Origin: Streptomyces caelestis
GTDB lineage: Bacteria; Actinomycetota; Actinomycetes; Streptomycetales; Streptomycetaceae
NCBI RefSeq assembly: GCF_014205255.1
Contig: NZ_JACHNE010000001.1
Span: 8,866,001 to 8,930,000, forward strand
DNA length: 64,000 nt
Direction of reading: 5' to 3'
Below, in pieces: positions 8,617 through 17,745 of this stretch. Under the pieces are notes generated by a model. The model saw only the letters and a list, made by a program, of their open reading frames with translations, had not been told where the DNA came from and did no database searches. The translations under genes were made by a program, and so were the position numbers. Within the stretch, counting starts at the first letter, position 1, and the number at the start of each line of letters is the position of its first letter.

Positions 8617-10959
8617 CTACTTGCGCACGCCGGTCGCGCTGAACTCCTGTACGCCGACCTTTCCGTTCTGGTTGCTGTTGCGCACGTAGAGCCGGATGTT
8701 GGTGGTGGCGAGGTCGGCCGGCGGTCGGTAGACGACCGGCGCCGTCGTGTTGATCGCCTGGTAGGGCATGATGTCGATCCAGGCGTTCTGGCCGGCGCTC
8801 CACCGCTGCACCTTCCAGTGGGTGGTCATCCAGGTGCAGCAGTTGTCCTGCTGGATGGTGAAGGCGAACTGCTCGTAGTCGGCGCCGAGGTCGAACTGCA
8901 CCCAGGACTCGTTCACGTTGGAGCTGGCCTCGGCGGTGTCGGTGACGCCGTCCCAAAGCTTGCCGAGGTCGCTGTTCCAGGCACTGCGCTGCGACACGGT
9001 GGAGTGGTCGGCCAGGTTCTCCCTGGGCACCTTCCAGCGCAGCCCGGCGTACGCCGGTTCCAGGCCCGCCTGGTTCATGATGGTCCGCGCCTCGGCCGGC
9101 CACGCCCCATCTGTCACCACGTGCGGTCGCCCGTCGCCGTCGTAGATGGCCCCGCCGAGCCAGTTGTCGGCGAAGTCGGTGTAGTTGTGCGACGCGTACA
9201 CCGACAGGGGCTGGCGGTAACGCGGGGAGAAGTCGAACCGCCCGCCCTGCCCGACGTTGTAGTCCCAGCGGGTCTGGTGACTCTGGTTGTCGCTGTAGTA
9301 GTTCGCGGTCGACGTCGAGTGGTGCACGTGGTTGTGGCTGACCACGCTGCCCGGCCACGACCCGAACGAGTAGACGGCCCCCGAGTCGTGCACCCCCCAG
9401 GACACCTTGGACGTGGCGTTGTACACCTCGTTGTGGCTGAACGTCGTCTTGCCGATCCCGTCCGCCCCGTCGAGGAGGCTGTGCTCCTCCGCCTTGCGCT
9501 GATGGAAGCCCATGTACGCGGTGTCGTGGACGAGGTTGTGGGTGACCGCCACGTTGTAGGTGTTCATCAGGCTGATCCCGGTCGCCGGGAAGAAGTCGTC
9601 ACCGATGTCGGTCACGACGTTGTTGCTGATCGTCACGTTCCTGGTGCGCCGGGCGCCGTCGACGTGTACGTCCATCCACCGGCCGGCGATGACCCCGGCG
9701 GCGGTCAGGTTGTGGAAGAGGTTGCCGGTGACGGTGACGTCCTCGGCTCCGGTCAGCAGCTGCAGTCCGCCGCTGCCCATCTTGCGCACGGTGTTGTTGG
9801 TGAAGGTGATGCCGCGGGTGTTGGTCAGCTTGATCTGACCGGGCACCTCGCCGCCGTAGCCGTCGTGGTTCGGATCCTTGAAGGGGTCGTCCGCGTATTG
9901 CGCCTCCGCTTGCGAGCCGCCGATGAACCGGTCGCGAGGCAGCAGCCAGTTGCCGTGCTCGAACGTGATGCCGTCGAACGCGATCGCGCTCGCCTTCGCG
10001 GACGGGCTGGACCCGGCCACGTTCACCAGCGTCTCCACCACCGGCACGTACGCCCCGGCCTGGTTGACATCCTCTCCCGCCCGCGGGTGGTAGTACACCT
10101 TGTTCGTCGCCCGGTTCAGGTACCACTCGCCGGGGGAGTCCAGCTCCTCGAACGCGTTGAGCACGTAGAACGTGTCGTCGTAGTCCAGCGAGAAGCCGTC
10201 GTCGCGGTTCAGCCGCGCCTGGAAGTGCGGCTGTGCCAGGCGCACCCGCTTGTTGGCGCCGCTCGCGCTGATGTCCACGACGGGGAAGTAGTCGATCTTG
10301 AAGCCGATCGCGATGTGCAGCAGCCGAATGTCGCGGACGTTGGTGTACGCCGGAACGCCGGCCGCCGGGAACTGCACGCCGTCGTAGGAGCGGGTCGGCC
10401 GCTCCGGGTTGGCCGGCGGGTTGGGGATCGATGCCTCATCGAAGAAGCCGCTGCCCACGATGGCCTTGCCCATCGCCAGCTGAGCCCGCCGGCCGCCGAC
10501 GTAGAGCTGCCGGAAGTAGTCGGCGTAGCCCGCCGACTCCGGCACGTCGGCCACGAAGTAAGGCCGGTCGGTTACCCGCTTCCAGCCCGTGACGGCCTTA
10601 CCACCGTCAATGATGGGCGTCTCACCCGGATACGCCTGGTAGACGACCTTGAACCCGTTGGAACCCGAGTCCGCCTCGGCCAGGTTGAAGGTGGCCGTCC
10701 GGGTATGCCGGCCCCCGCGCAGGCAGACGCGGAGGTCGGCCCGCATGTCCTTGTTGAGCCCGTGCTGTCGGATGTGGTCCCGCGCCCGTTCTAAGGTCGC
10801 CCAGGGGCGATCCGGTGAGGTTCCGGCGTTACCGTCGCTGCCCGACGCGGAGACGTAGAAGGTGCACGCTGCTGCCGCCTCCGCCGTACCACTGACCACC
10901 AGCCCAGCAGCCAGCGCGACCGCCGCCAAGGCGCCCGCGGCCACTCTGTGTTTGCTCAT
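8617..10959 (-). CDS. secreted right-handed beta-helix protein with F5/8C domain
   Basis: The 780-residue protein opens with a clear Sec signal (MSKHRV, then AAGALAAVALAAGLVVSGTA, cleavage near AEA-AA). The mature part starts CTFYVSASGSDGNAGTSPDR, the standard entry of right-handed parallel beta-helix proteins, and carries short repeats such as VTISNNVVTD, VTHNLVHDTA and TFSHNEVYN typical of pectate-lyase-like folds. The last about 110 residues (SSNVNESWVQFDLGADYEQF, later IRLYVRNSNQNGKVGVQEFS) resemble a coagulation factor 5/8 type C sugar-binding module. It probably acts outside the cell on a polysaccharide; the exact substrate is not readable. The start ATG 10959 is preceded by GAAAGTGAAG. 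It is intact and has no partner genes. Confidence 0.8.
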   Translation of the reverse strand: MSKHRVAAGALAAVALAAGLVVSGTAEAAAACTFYVSASGSDGNAGTSPDRPWATLERARDHIRQHGLNKDMRADLRVCLRGGRHTRTATFNLAEADSGSNGFKVVYQAYPGETPIIDGGKAVTGWKRVTDRPYFVADVPESAGYADYFRQLYVGGRRAQLAMGKAIVGSGFFDEASIPNPPANPERPTRSYDGVQFPAAGVPAYTNVRDIRLLHIAIGFKIDYFPVVDISASGANKRVRLAQPHFQARLNRDDGFSLDYDDTFYVLNAFEELDSPGEWYLNRATNKVYYHPRAGEDVNQAGAYVPVVETLVNVAGSSPSAKASAIAFDGITFEHGNWLLPRDRFIGGSQAEAQYADDPFKDPNHDGYGGEVPGQIKLTNTRGITFTNNTVRKMGSGGLQLLTGAEDVTVTGNLFHNLTAAGVIAGRWMDVHVDGARRTRNVTISNNVVTDIGDDFFPATGISLMNTYNVAVTHNLVHDTAYMGFHQRKAEEHSLLDGADGIGKTTFSHNEVYNATSKVSWGVHDSGAVYSFGSWPGSVVSHNHVHHSTSTANYYSDNQSHQTRWDYNVGQGGRFDFSPRYRQPLSVYASHNYTDFADNWLGGAIYDGDGRPHVVTDGAWPAEARTIMNQAGLEPAYAGLRWKVPRENLADHSTVSQRSAWNSDLGKLWDGVTDTAEASSNVNESWVQFDLGADYEQFAFTIQQDNCCTWMTTHWKVQRWSAGQNAWIDIMPYQAINTTAPVVYRPPADLATTNIRLYVRNSNQNGKVGVQEFSATGVRK

Positions 10960-11187
10960 CACTTCACTTTCGACTTGTGTAGGGGACAGGGTGCACGCAG
11001 ATAGCGGTCGCGCGGTGCGGCGCGGCTCACCACTCGCATCCCGGAAACGCCCGAGAAACGGGACTACGTCGAGGGCAGAGCGTAAGCATTGGAACCTTGA
11101 CGGTCCAGAGTTATCCCCGTAACCCAAGACGCTCCCCGAAACGAGCCACTTCCAGGAGCTGCTTGCCCCACTCGACCTGACCGGCAG

Positions 11188-11768
11188 GTGGTGACCTTCG
11201 ACGCTCTACACACTGGGCGCGCGAACCTGGACTGGCATGTGCTCTTCTGGGTCTTCCTCGTAGGCGGCTTGACCGCGCGCTATGCCGCTGGCCGGCGGAC
11301 GGACCATCGGCGGCGCGCTGCTGCTGTGCGTCCCGCTGATCGACGTCGTGCTGCTGGGGGGCCACCGTGCTCAGTATCCGGGACGGTGCTGAGCCAGCGG
11401 TCTGGCACGGCCTGTCGGCGGCCTACCTCGGAATCACCGCGGTCTACGGCCACCGCACCGTCCGCTGGGCCGATGCGAAGTTCGCCCGCCGCTTCAGCGG
11501 AGCCGCCGTCCCACCGCGCCCGGAGCGCTACGGCCGCGCGGCTGTCGCGGATGCCTGGAAGTCCTGGGTCAGGTTCCTGCTGGCTTACGCGATCAGCGTC
11601 GGCCTGATCTTCGGCTTGGTGGTGCTGGTCGCCACCCTCGACAAGGGCGCTCCGCTACTCGTGTGGCTCAACCCTCTCACCAAAGTCCCTATTTACAGCC
11701 TGATCTGGCCCATATTGATCACCATCTGGCCTGACAAGGCACCAGAGCCAGCGAAGGAGAACCAGTGA
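11188..11768 (+). pseudogene. small membrane protein, double frameshift
   Basis: The first frame reads LHTGRANLDWHVLFWVFLVG with a transmembrane helix, then near 11298 a one-base shift moves to IGGALLLCVPLIDVVLLG, and in the G-run at 11355-11360 a second shift leads to LSIRDGAEPAVWHGLSAAYL and two further helices, ending PAKENQ-stop at 11768. Joined, the frames give about 190 residues with four to five helices, resembling the YmcC-like actinobacterial membrane proteins. If only 11367-11768 is translated, a 133-residue protein with two or three helices would remain. Function unknown. Confidence 0.6.
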
Positions 11769-11939
11769 CCGGGGAGCCCCGCCGGCCACCGGCTGGGCAC
11801 ATACCCGGTGACCGCGACCACCGACTCCCGCCACTGCGGCTGCAGTACTAAAGCCGGAATCGGCGGCGGGAACCTCTTAGCGGTTCAGGGCGTCTGATCA
11901 CGAGAAAGCGATCACAGGGTGTATACGGGGGTGGTGGGT

Positions 11940-12602
11940 ATGGCGATCACACTGGCCGAGGAGATCATGCTGCTGTCACTGGACGATGAGTCCGGGTCGG
12001 CGAAGCAGCGGCAAGCCGCTGGGTGGGCGGTGTCGGGAGGGATCCTGCTCGAACTGGTCCTGGCCGGGCGGGTGTCCGTTGCAGGCAAGCACCTCGAACT
12101 GACAGACACGACGCCGACCGGGGACCAGTTACTCGACAGCCGGACGGCACTGATTGAGACGTGGCTGCGCGGTCGCAAGAAGCGACGGGTGACGGAGTGG
12201 CTGACAAAGGACCACGCCAAGGCCGTCGGTGCGGCTCTGGAGAGCCTGTGCAAGCGCGGAGTGGTCGTGGAGGAGAAGCACAGGGCACTCGGCGTGTTTC
12301 CGATACGCCGCTATCCCGAGGCCGACGGCGCCGTCGAGGCTGAGTTGCGGGAACGGCTCCGCGCCGTCGTACTGGATGGCGCCGAGCCGGACACACGGAC
12401 AGCGGGCCTCATCGCACTGATCCACTCCGCCGAGCTGCACCGCCTGGCCTTTCCCGACCGCCCGCGCAAGCAGGTCGCCGCAAGGATGGGGGAGGTGGCC
12501 GCCGGGCAATGGGCGGCCGAGAGCGTCCGCGCTGCCATCCGCGACATGCAGGCAGCTATGGTCGCAGTCACCGTAGTCACGGCCGCCACGGCCGGGAGTT
12601 AA
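11940..12602 (+). CDS. GPP34 (GOLPH3-like) family protein
   Basis: The 220-residue protein begins MAITLAEEIMLLSLDDESG and shows the GPP34 pattern: a helical N-terminus, GGILLELVLAGRVSV, a VEWL-like helix (RRVTEWLTKDHAKAVGAALE) and TRTAGLIALIHSAELHRLAF in the C-terminal half. Eukaryotic members bind phosphatidylinositol-4-phosphate at the Golgi; the actinobacterial role is unknown, though membrane association is often assumed. ATG 11940 was chosen; GTG 11919, 11931 and 11934 are in frame upstream, and the ribosome-binding site is only a G-rich run. Its stop codon TAA at 12600 overlaps the stop of the minus-strand IS remnant, marking an insertion point right at the gene end. Confidence 0.8.
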   Translation: MAITLAEEIMLLSLDDESGSAKQRQAAGWAVSGGILLELVLAGRVSVAGKHLELTDTTPTGDQLLDSRTALIETWLRGRKKRRVTEWLTKDHAKAVGAALESLCKRGVVVEEKHRALGVFPIRRYPEADGAVEAELRERLRAVVLDGAEPDTRTAGLIALIHSAELHRLAFPDRPRKQVAARMGEVAAGQWAAESVRAAIRDMQAAMVAVTVVTAATAGS

Positions 12603-12725
12603 GCCATTCCATCCGGATCATCGGGCGGACCGGATGAAGATGCCTGCATGTGGAGTCCGGCGAGGTAGATGGTCGCAATCTTTTCGTAGCGGGTGGCGAT
12701 GCCGTTGCGGGGCCGCCCGCGCCGA
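12599..12725 (-). mobile_element. IS5-type transposase C-terminal remnant
   Basis: The minus strand from about 12715 reads RPRNGIATRYEKIATIYLAG then LHMQASS, the usual end of IS5-family transposases (xRGIATRYxK...Y...). Only about 40 codons remain and the tail runs to TAA at 12599. No inverted repeats were identified. Confidence 0.6.
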
Positions 12726-12794
12726 CGGGGAACTTCGTACTCAGCTCGCCGCAGGGCCTGCTGATCGCATGATCGTGCGGCTCGCCGACCCCTG

Positions 12795-13415
12795 ATGGAA
12801 GACGTCGGCGTCACCACCACGATGGGCGGGAGCGAGTTCCTGGAGGCGATGGCGCGCTCCAAGCAGGTCGACCCGACGATGGCGCTGCCGGAGAAGGCGA
12901 TCAAGGCGACCGTGAAGGGCGGCAAGGCAAACTGCGGCAGCGCAACCGGGGCCAGGTGCCGTACTACGAGCCGTGGCCGGCGCTCAAGCGGGCAACATGG
13001 CGCCCCGACATCCGGGCCGCCGTGCTCGCCAACCAGCGGGTCGGCATCCACCGCAAGCTGATGAAGGCCGCCGTCGCGGCCGACCTCTACCCCGTCGCGA
13101 TCGGCACGGGCTGCATCGTCCACCCCTCCACCGGCCCCAGCCCGCTGGACGTCCTGCCGTACACGGACGAGGGCAAGCCCGCGCCGGGCACGACCGACGA
13201 CGCCCGGATCCGCGACATCACCCAGGCCCTGCCGCCGCGCCGGGCGGACCGGCTGTTCACCGCCCGCGAGCGGGGTGCCAAGGAGCGGCAGCTCCAGCGC
13301 ATCGCGGCTGGGGGCCTGGCGGAGATGTACTTCCGGAACAACAACACCCGCGCTCACGGTCTGGGCGTGGAGTTCACCGACGTGGAGCACGTCGAGATCG
13401 GACTGCGATGTGCTC
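12795..13415 (+). pseudogene. Tap-Tpg fusion relic (telomere genes)
   Basis: The first part (VGVTTTMGGSEFLEAMARSK, LPEKAIKATVKGG; after a frameshift near 12928 PYYEPWPALKRATWRPDIRA, GIHRKLMKAAVAADLYPVAI, GPSPLDVLPYTDEGKPAPGT) matches the C-terminal third of Tap, the telomere-associated protein of linear Streptomyces replicons. At about 13190 the text switches, in frame, to TTDDARIRDITQALPPRRAD, RLFTARERGAKERQLQRIAA, MYFRNNNTRAHGLGVEFTDV and EHVEIGL, which is the C-terminal half of Tpg, the terminal protein covalently bound to telomere 5' ends. tap and tpg are normally adjacent in that order, so a deletion removed the end of tap and the N-terminal half of tpg. The product cannot be functional: Tap lacks its N-terminus and Tpg its DNA-binding region. 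Family assignment is from memory of these sequences. Confidence 0.75.
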
Positions 13416-13512
13416 GAACGTGCGGGCCTCCTTGGAAGAGCGAGAGGCCGAGCTGGCAGCCGCCCGAGAAGCCAACCGTCAACTGACCCGGGCCCTCAAC
13501 CAGCGCGAGTGA
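13408..13512 (+). pseudogene. coiled-coil scrap, perhaps DUF6262-like
   Basis: From ATG 13408 the strand reads MCSNVRASLEEREAELAAAR then EANRQLTRALNQRE-stop. Such a helix (EREAELAAARxANRxL) ends the small partner proteins (DUF6262) that accompany some tyrosine recombinases. It is too short to be sure. From here to 13675 there is nothing else. Confidence 0.3.
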
Positions 13513-13675
13513 ACAGGTCCTGCCACGGCGCCCCCGAACGACGTGCGGTGGCAGCAGGGATGTGATGCCGCTCCGGAGGCCACAGCCTGATCCCCTCCGG
13601 AGACCGGCCACGACGCTGCGCTTGTATGAGACCGTCGGCCTGCTGCACTCACATGTCGCGGCCTGGAAGGCACAC

Positions 13676-14500
13676 TCACACGTCGCGGCGCCTCACGACG
13701 AGAACGGCGAGTGCGACCGTGATCAGCGGCCAGAGCGTGTACACGATCCAGGAGCCGGGGACCGTGGCGGTGTAGCTCAGGGATCCGGGATCCGGCCCCC
13801 AGGCCTGGACCAGGCGCTTCCAGGCGGCCGACACCATCGCGTGGTTGATGCCTGCCGACCAGCGGTTGCTCTCCGAGAACATGGTGGGCAGCATCAGCAG
13901 GGTGAAGACGCTGGTGACCATGGTCCCGGCGGCATGCCGGAGCAGAACGCCGAGACCCAGACCGACCAGGGCGCAGACCGGAGCCAGCAACGCGGATGCC
14001 GCCAGCGCCCGGAACACCCCGGGGTGGGTGATCGGAACGCCGGCGTGGCGCCCGTCCAGGATGGCCTGGGAGACCAGGAAGGAACCAGTGGAGGCGGCCG
14101 TGCCGACCGCAGCCCACAACGCGGCGGTGACGGCCGCCTTGGCCAGCACGACCGAGCCGCGGGCCGGGACTGCCACGGTGGCGGTGCGGATCAGCCCGCT
14201 GCTGTACTCGCTCACGATGGTGAGGGCGCCCATGCTGCTGGCGACGAGCATCAGCGTCCAGTAGCCGGCCGCCGGGTAGGCGTCGAAGGGCAGGAACTCA
14301 GCGGGCCCGGAGTCTGCGGCCTCGTCCGCCAGCGTGGCCACGGCGGCGGACCCGACGACGAACAGGACGGTGAGTCCGATCGTCCACGGGGTGGAGCGCA
14401 GGGACCGCGTCTTGATCCACTCGGAGGCGAGCAGGTCGCGGAAGCGGACGGGCGGCACAGCGACGGGGGCGGCCGGGGAGACGGAGGCGAGTGTGGTCAT
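13676..14500 (-). CDS. ABC-2 type permease
   Basis: The 274-residue protein has a cytosolic N-terminus with RFRDLLASEWIKTRSLRSTP, the amphipathic entry of ABC-2 permeases, and six hydrophobic segments (for example TIGLTVLFVVGSAAVATL and ALLAPVCALVGLGLGVLLR). It would pair with the ATPase encoded just upstream (14497-14928, overlap ATGA-like) to export or secrete an unknown compound. That ATPase has lost its P-loop half, so the exporter is probably dead unless another ATPase substitutes. Start ATG 14500; stop 13676. Frame intact. Confidence 0.8.
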   Translation of the reverse strand: MTTLASVSPAAPVAVPPVRFRDLLASEWIKTRSLRSTPWTIGLTVLFVVGSAAVATLADEAADSGPAEFLPFDAYPAAGYWTLMLVASSMGALTIVSEYSSGLIRTATVAVPARGSVVLAKAAVTAALWAAVGTAASTGSFLVSQAILDGRHAGVPITHPGVFRALAASALLAPVCALVGLGLGVLLRHAAGTMVTSVFTLLMLPTMFSESNRWSAGINHAMVSAAWKRLVQAWGPDPGSLSYTATVPGSWIVYTLWPLITVALAVLVVRRRDV

Positions 14501-14928
14501 CGGGGTTGTCCTGCCAGGTATTCGACACTGTCGGCGGTCAGTTCCATGAAGGCCGCCTCCAGCGAGGCGGTACGGGTGGTCAGCTCGTCCAGCCGGACAC
14601 CGTTCTCGAAGGCGAGCGCCCCGATCCGGCCAGCCGGGAGCCCGGTCACTGCGAGCTTCTCGGCGCCCGCCGAGCCCTCCGGCTCGACCGAGGCGCCCGC
14701 CGCCGTCAGCACCGCTGCCAGCTCGGCGGCCTGCGGTGTCCCCACCACAACACTGCTACGGGTGCTACGGGCCGCGAAGTCCCGTAGCGGCTCGGCGGCG
14801 ATGAGGCGGCCCCGGCCGATGACGACCAGCTCGTCGGCAGTGTTCTCCATCTCCGACATCAGGTGACTGGAGAGGAAGACCGTGCGCCCCTCGGAGGCCA
14901 GACGCCGGAAGAGCCGGCGTACCCAGAG
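14497..14928 (-). pseudogene. ABC ATPase, N-terminal half deleted
   Basis: Minus-strand sequence from 14928 reads LWVRRLFRRLASEGRTVFLS then SHLMSEMENTADELVVIGRG, i.e. the region just after Walker B with the H-loop (SSHLM), followed by the usual C-terminal domain to QPR-stop at 14497. Walker A, the signature motif and Walker B are missing. Upstream of 14928 homology stops abruptly and the plus-strand kinase gene begins, so a deletion has joined two genes head to head. The four-base overlap with the permease gene shows the original operon order ATPase-permease. Confidence 0.8.
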
Positions 14929-14971
14929 CACGGTGGGGGGCGCGCCGCGGGCGTCGGGCACGGTCCACGGT

Positions 14972-16042
14972 GTGGGGGCGCTGCTGGCTGTAAGCCTGCT
15001 CGCCGGCGTGGTGCGACGGATGCCGCTGCTGGCTCTGGCCATGGCACTCTTCGGATCCACCGCTGTGGTGGTGGGTCCTCCGAGTTCCGGCCATGAGAGC
15101 CTGGCGGCGTCGTACCAGGGCCAGTTCCTGTCGTATCCGGCGGTGGACCTCGTGCTGGGCTTCATCGTCGCCACCTGCGCACGGCGCGCTTCGATTGTCG
15201 CCGTGGCCGTGTCTGTCGCCGTGCAACTCCTGGTGATCGGGGTCTTCGCGCACGGGGACGGCCTGACCGTCAACGCGGTGATCGCCTTCTTGGCGTTGGC
15301 CACATCCTGCATGGCCGGTCTGCTGAGTCGCGAGCGCCGCGAGCACGCAGTGGCACTGCGCTCGCAGGAGGTGGCCGAGGCAGTGACCGCCGAACGGCTG
15401 CGGATCGCACGGGAGTTGCACGACATGGTCGCGCACAGCATCGGCATCATCGCCATTCAGGCCGGTGTGGGCAGCCGGGTCATCCAGACCCAGCCGGCGC
15501 AGGCTCGCGAGGCCCTGCGCGCCATCGAGGTCACCAGCAGAGAGACCCTGTCGGGGCTTCGGCGTACGTTGGTGTCGCTCCGTCAGGCTGACCGGGGCGC
15601 GACCGCATCGGAGCAGTCACCGCTCGCACCCTCGCCGGGGCTGGCAGACGTCGAACGGCTGGCGGCAGCGACTGCGGGCGCGGGGGTACGCGTCGACGTG
15701 CGCTGCAGCGGGGAGCAGCGTCCTGTGCCAGCCGACATCGACCTGTCCGCCTACCGCATCGTTCAAGAGGCGCTGACCAACGTGGTCCGCCACGCGGGCA
15801 CCGGACGTTGCCGGGTGGCCATCGATTACGGAGACGAGGAACCGTCTGTGGAGATCGTCGACGACGGGCGTGGCGACACCGGGAACGGCTCGGCCCACGG
15901 CTTCGGCATCATCGGGATGCGGGAGCGGGTCGGTCTGCTGGGCGGCCGGCTCAGCGCGGGGCCGCGCCCTGAGGGCGGCTTCCGGGTGGAGGCCCGGCTG
16001 CCGATGCCCGCACCCGTCGGAGTTCCGGTGGAGGCACGATGA
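14972..16042 (+). CDS. NarL-type sensor histidine kinase, probably 5'-truncated
   Basis: The protein (356 residues from GTG 14972) has three or four transmembrane helices (about residues 1-110), then HisKA_3 with the phospho-acceptor in RIARELHDMVAHSIGIIAIQ, an N-box (YRIVQEALTNVVRHAG) and G-box (GFGIIGMRERVGLLGG). It should autophosphorylate and signal to regulator 16039-16701, with which it overlaps by four bases (ATGA). Normal family members have extra N-terminal helices; homology ends at the junction with the deleted ABC ATPase near 14930, and the codons before GTG 14972 read as low-complexity filler. The native promoter is therefore probably lost. Confidence 0.75.
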   Translation: MGALLAVSLLAGVVRRMPLLALAMALFGSTAVVVGPPSSGHESLAASYQGQFLSYPAVDLVLGFIVATCARRASIVAVAVSVAVQLLVIGVFAHGDGLTVNAVIAFLALATSCMAGLLSRERREHAVALRSQEVAEAVTAERLRIARELHDMVAHSIGIIAIQAGVGSRVIQTQPAQAREALRAIEVTSRETLSGLRRTLVSLRQADRGATASEQSPLAPSPGLADVERLAAATAGAGVRVDVRCSGEQRPVPADIDLSAYRIVQEALTNVVRHAGTGRCRVAIDYGDEEPSVEIVDDGRGDTGNGSAHGFGIIGMRERVGLLGGRLSAGPRPEGGFRVEARLPMPAPVGVPVEAR

Positions 16043-16701
16043 CCGTCCGGGTGGTGCTCGCCGACGACCAGCCGTTGGTTCGGTCCGGTCTGCGCGTACT
16101 CATGGCCGATTACCCCGACCTGGAGGTCGTCGGTGAAGCAGCCACTGGCGCGGAGGCCGTCCAATTGGTCAGGGATGCCAGCCCCGACGTCGTGGTCATG
16201 GACATCCGGATGCCCGGCATGGACGGGATCGAGGCCACGCACCTGATCACGGCCGGTCCCGCGGCGACTCGCGTCCTCGTCCTGACCACCTTCGACGAGG
16301 ACGACTACGTCTACGGCGCGCTCCGGGCCGGTGCGAGCGGTTTCGTGGTCAAGGACATGGCGCTGGACGACATCCTTGCTGCGGTCCGCGTGGTCGCCGC
16401 CGGCGACGCACTGATCGCGCCGAGCGTGACGCGCCGTCTGATCGCGGATTTCATCAGGCGCCCTGCGGCTGTCTCGGAGCGCTCCCCACGGTCGGTCGAG
16501 GGCATCACCGAGCGGGAACGAGAGGTGCTGACCCTGGTCGGACGGGGCCGGTCGAACACCGAGATCGCCGAGGACCTCTTCATCACGGTGGCCACCGCCA
16601 AGTCGCATGTGTCACGGCTGCTCACGAAACTGGGTGCCCGGGACCGGGTCCAGCTCGTCATCACCGCCTATGAGATGGGGCTCGTCACCCTGCCTCGCTG
16701 A
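16039..16701 (+). CDS. NarL/FixJ response regulator
   Basis: The 220-residue protein has a receiver domain (VRVVLADDQPLVRSGLRVLM; phospho-acceptor Asp in VVVMDIRMPGMDG at about residue 54; conserved Lys in GFVVKDM) and a C-terminal LuxR-type helix-turn-helix (ITEREREVLTLVGRGRSNTE, then IAEDLFITVATAKSHVSRLL). It is the partner of the overlapping kinase. Targets are unknown; in this class the neighbouring ABC transporter operon (13676-14928) is often the target, and here that operon is broken. Confidence 0.9.
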   Translation: MTVRVVLADDQPLVRSGLRVLMADYPDLEVVGEAATGAEAVQLVRDASPDVVVMDIRMPGMDGIEATHLITAGPAATRVLVLTTFDEDDYVYGALRAGASGFVVKDMALDDILAAVRVVAAGDALIAPSVTRRLIADFIRRPAAVSERSPRSVEGITEREREVLTLVGRGRSNTEIAEDLFITVATAKSHVSRLLTKLGARDRVQLVITAYEMGLVTLPR

Positions 16702-17476
16702 TGGACGCGGACGACCGTCTGCGGCCGGCGGTGAGTGTCGCGGACGTCGACAGCGCTGGGCGTGCGGGGGATGTGGCGGTGGCCTTCGACCTGGAGGATT
16801 CTGGGCCGCTCGAGGGGCGTCTGGATCGGGTGCGCGATTTCTACGACCTCGGAGTCCGTACGACGCTGCCGAGTTACAACAACCGCAACGCGGCCGGCGG
16901 AGGCTGTCTGGACGAGTCCGACGAAGGGCTCTCCGCCTACGGCCGAGCGCTGGTACGGGAGATGAATGCCGTCGCGATGGTGGTGGACGGTTCCCACTGC
17001 GGTGCCCGTACCGGGCTGGACCTGTGCGAGGTCTCCGAGCAGCCGGTGATCTACAGCCACTCCTGCATGCGCTTGCTGTGGGACCATCCCCGCAACACTG
17101 ACGAGCAGGCCAGGGAGTGTGCCGCCACCGGCGGGGTCGTCGGGATCACCGGTGTCGGGATCTTCCTCGGCCCCAACGACGCCACAATGGACGCGCTGGT
17201 ACGGCACATCGACCACGCCGTCGACCTCGTGGGCCCCGAGCATGTCGGCGTGTCGACCGACTACCCGTTCGACCACGAGGACTTCAACGCGATGCTCGTA
17301 CAGAGTCCGGAGTTGTTCCCCGACTGCTACACCCGCTGGGGGCCGATCGACTTCATGCCTCCGGAGGAGCTGCTGACCGTCGAGAGCGCGTTGCTCGCCC
17401 GGGGGTATCCCGAGGACGCCATTACCGCGATTCTGGGCGGCACTTCCGCCGGGTCGCCGCGATAGTCTGGCAGTAG
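16701..17476 (+). pseudogene. membrane dipeptidase (peptidase M19) relic
   Basis: The frame gives AVAFDLEDSGPLEGRLDRVR, GVRTTLPSYNNRNAAGGGCL, NAVAMVVDGSHCGARTGLDL and VIYSHSCMRLLWDHPRNTDE, the order of zinc motifs in renal-dipeptidase-like M19 enzymes (compare xxLTYNxxNxxxxGC and DxSH). The first about 90 residues with the HxD metal site are missing. At the end a one-base shift near 17445 separates ILGG from the expected C-terminus FRRVAAIVWQ-stop (17476). The enzyme would have cleaved dipeptides with two zinc ions; this copy cannot. The overlap of its first ATG with the regulator's stop is accidental. Confidence 0.75.
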
Positions 17477-17745
17477 CTCGAACTACACCCTTGCTCCATG
17501 CATTGATCCATTCGACCGCCTCACCTTTTCCAGCTGGAGCCACGGCGCAGCATTGGCAGCCGGTGGCGCCGCCTTGCGGTGCAGCCCTACCGCGTCACCG
17601 CGGTGGTCCAGGCATCCTGACGTACATCACGCCAGCTCAACGGCAGGATGACAAGGGCAATCTGCCTACTTCAAACGCCCTCTCAGCACTCCAGCCGTGG
17701 ATCGCGATCATGGATGCAGAGGCCGCCGACCGGTAGCCTGCCGAT

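Noticed and set aside
8569..10794. Very long plus-strand open frame (about 740 codons)
   Set aside because: It is antisense to the beta-helix gene, Val/Arg/Gly-rich without any domain, and follows from high third-position G+C of the real minus-strand gene.
13562..14866. Plus-strand open frame of about 430 codons
   Set aside because: Antisense to the ABC permease and ATPase relic; repetitive Gly/Asp/His composition.
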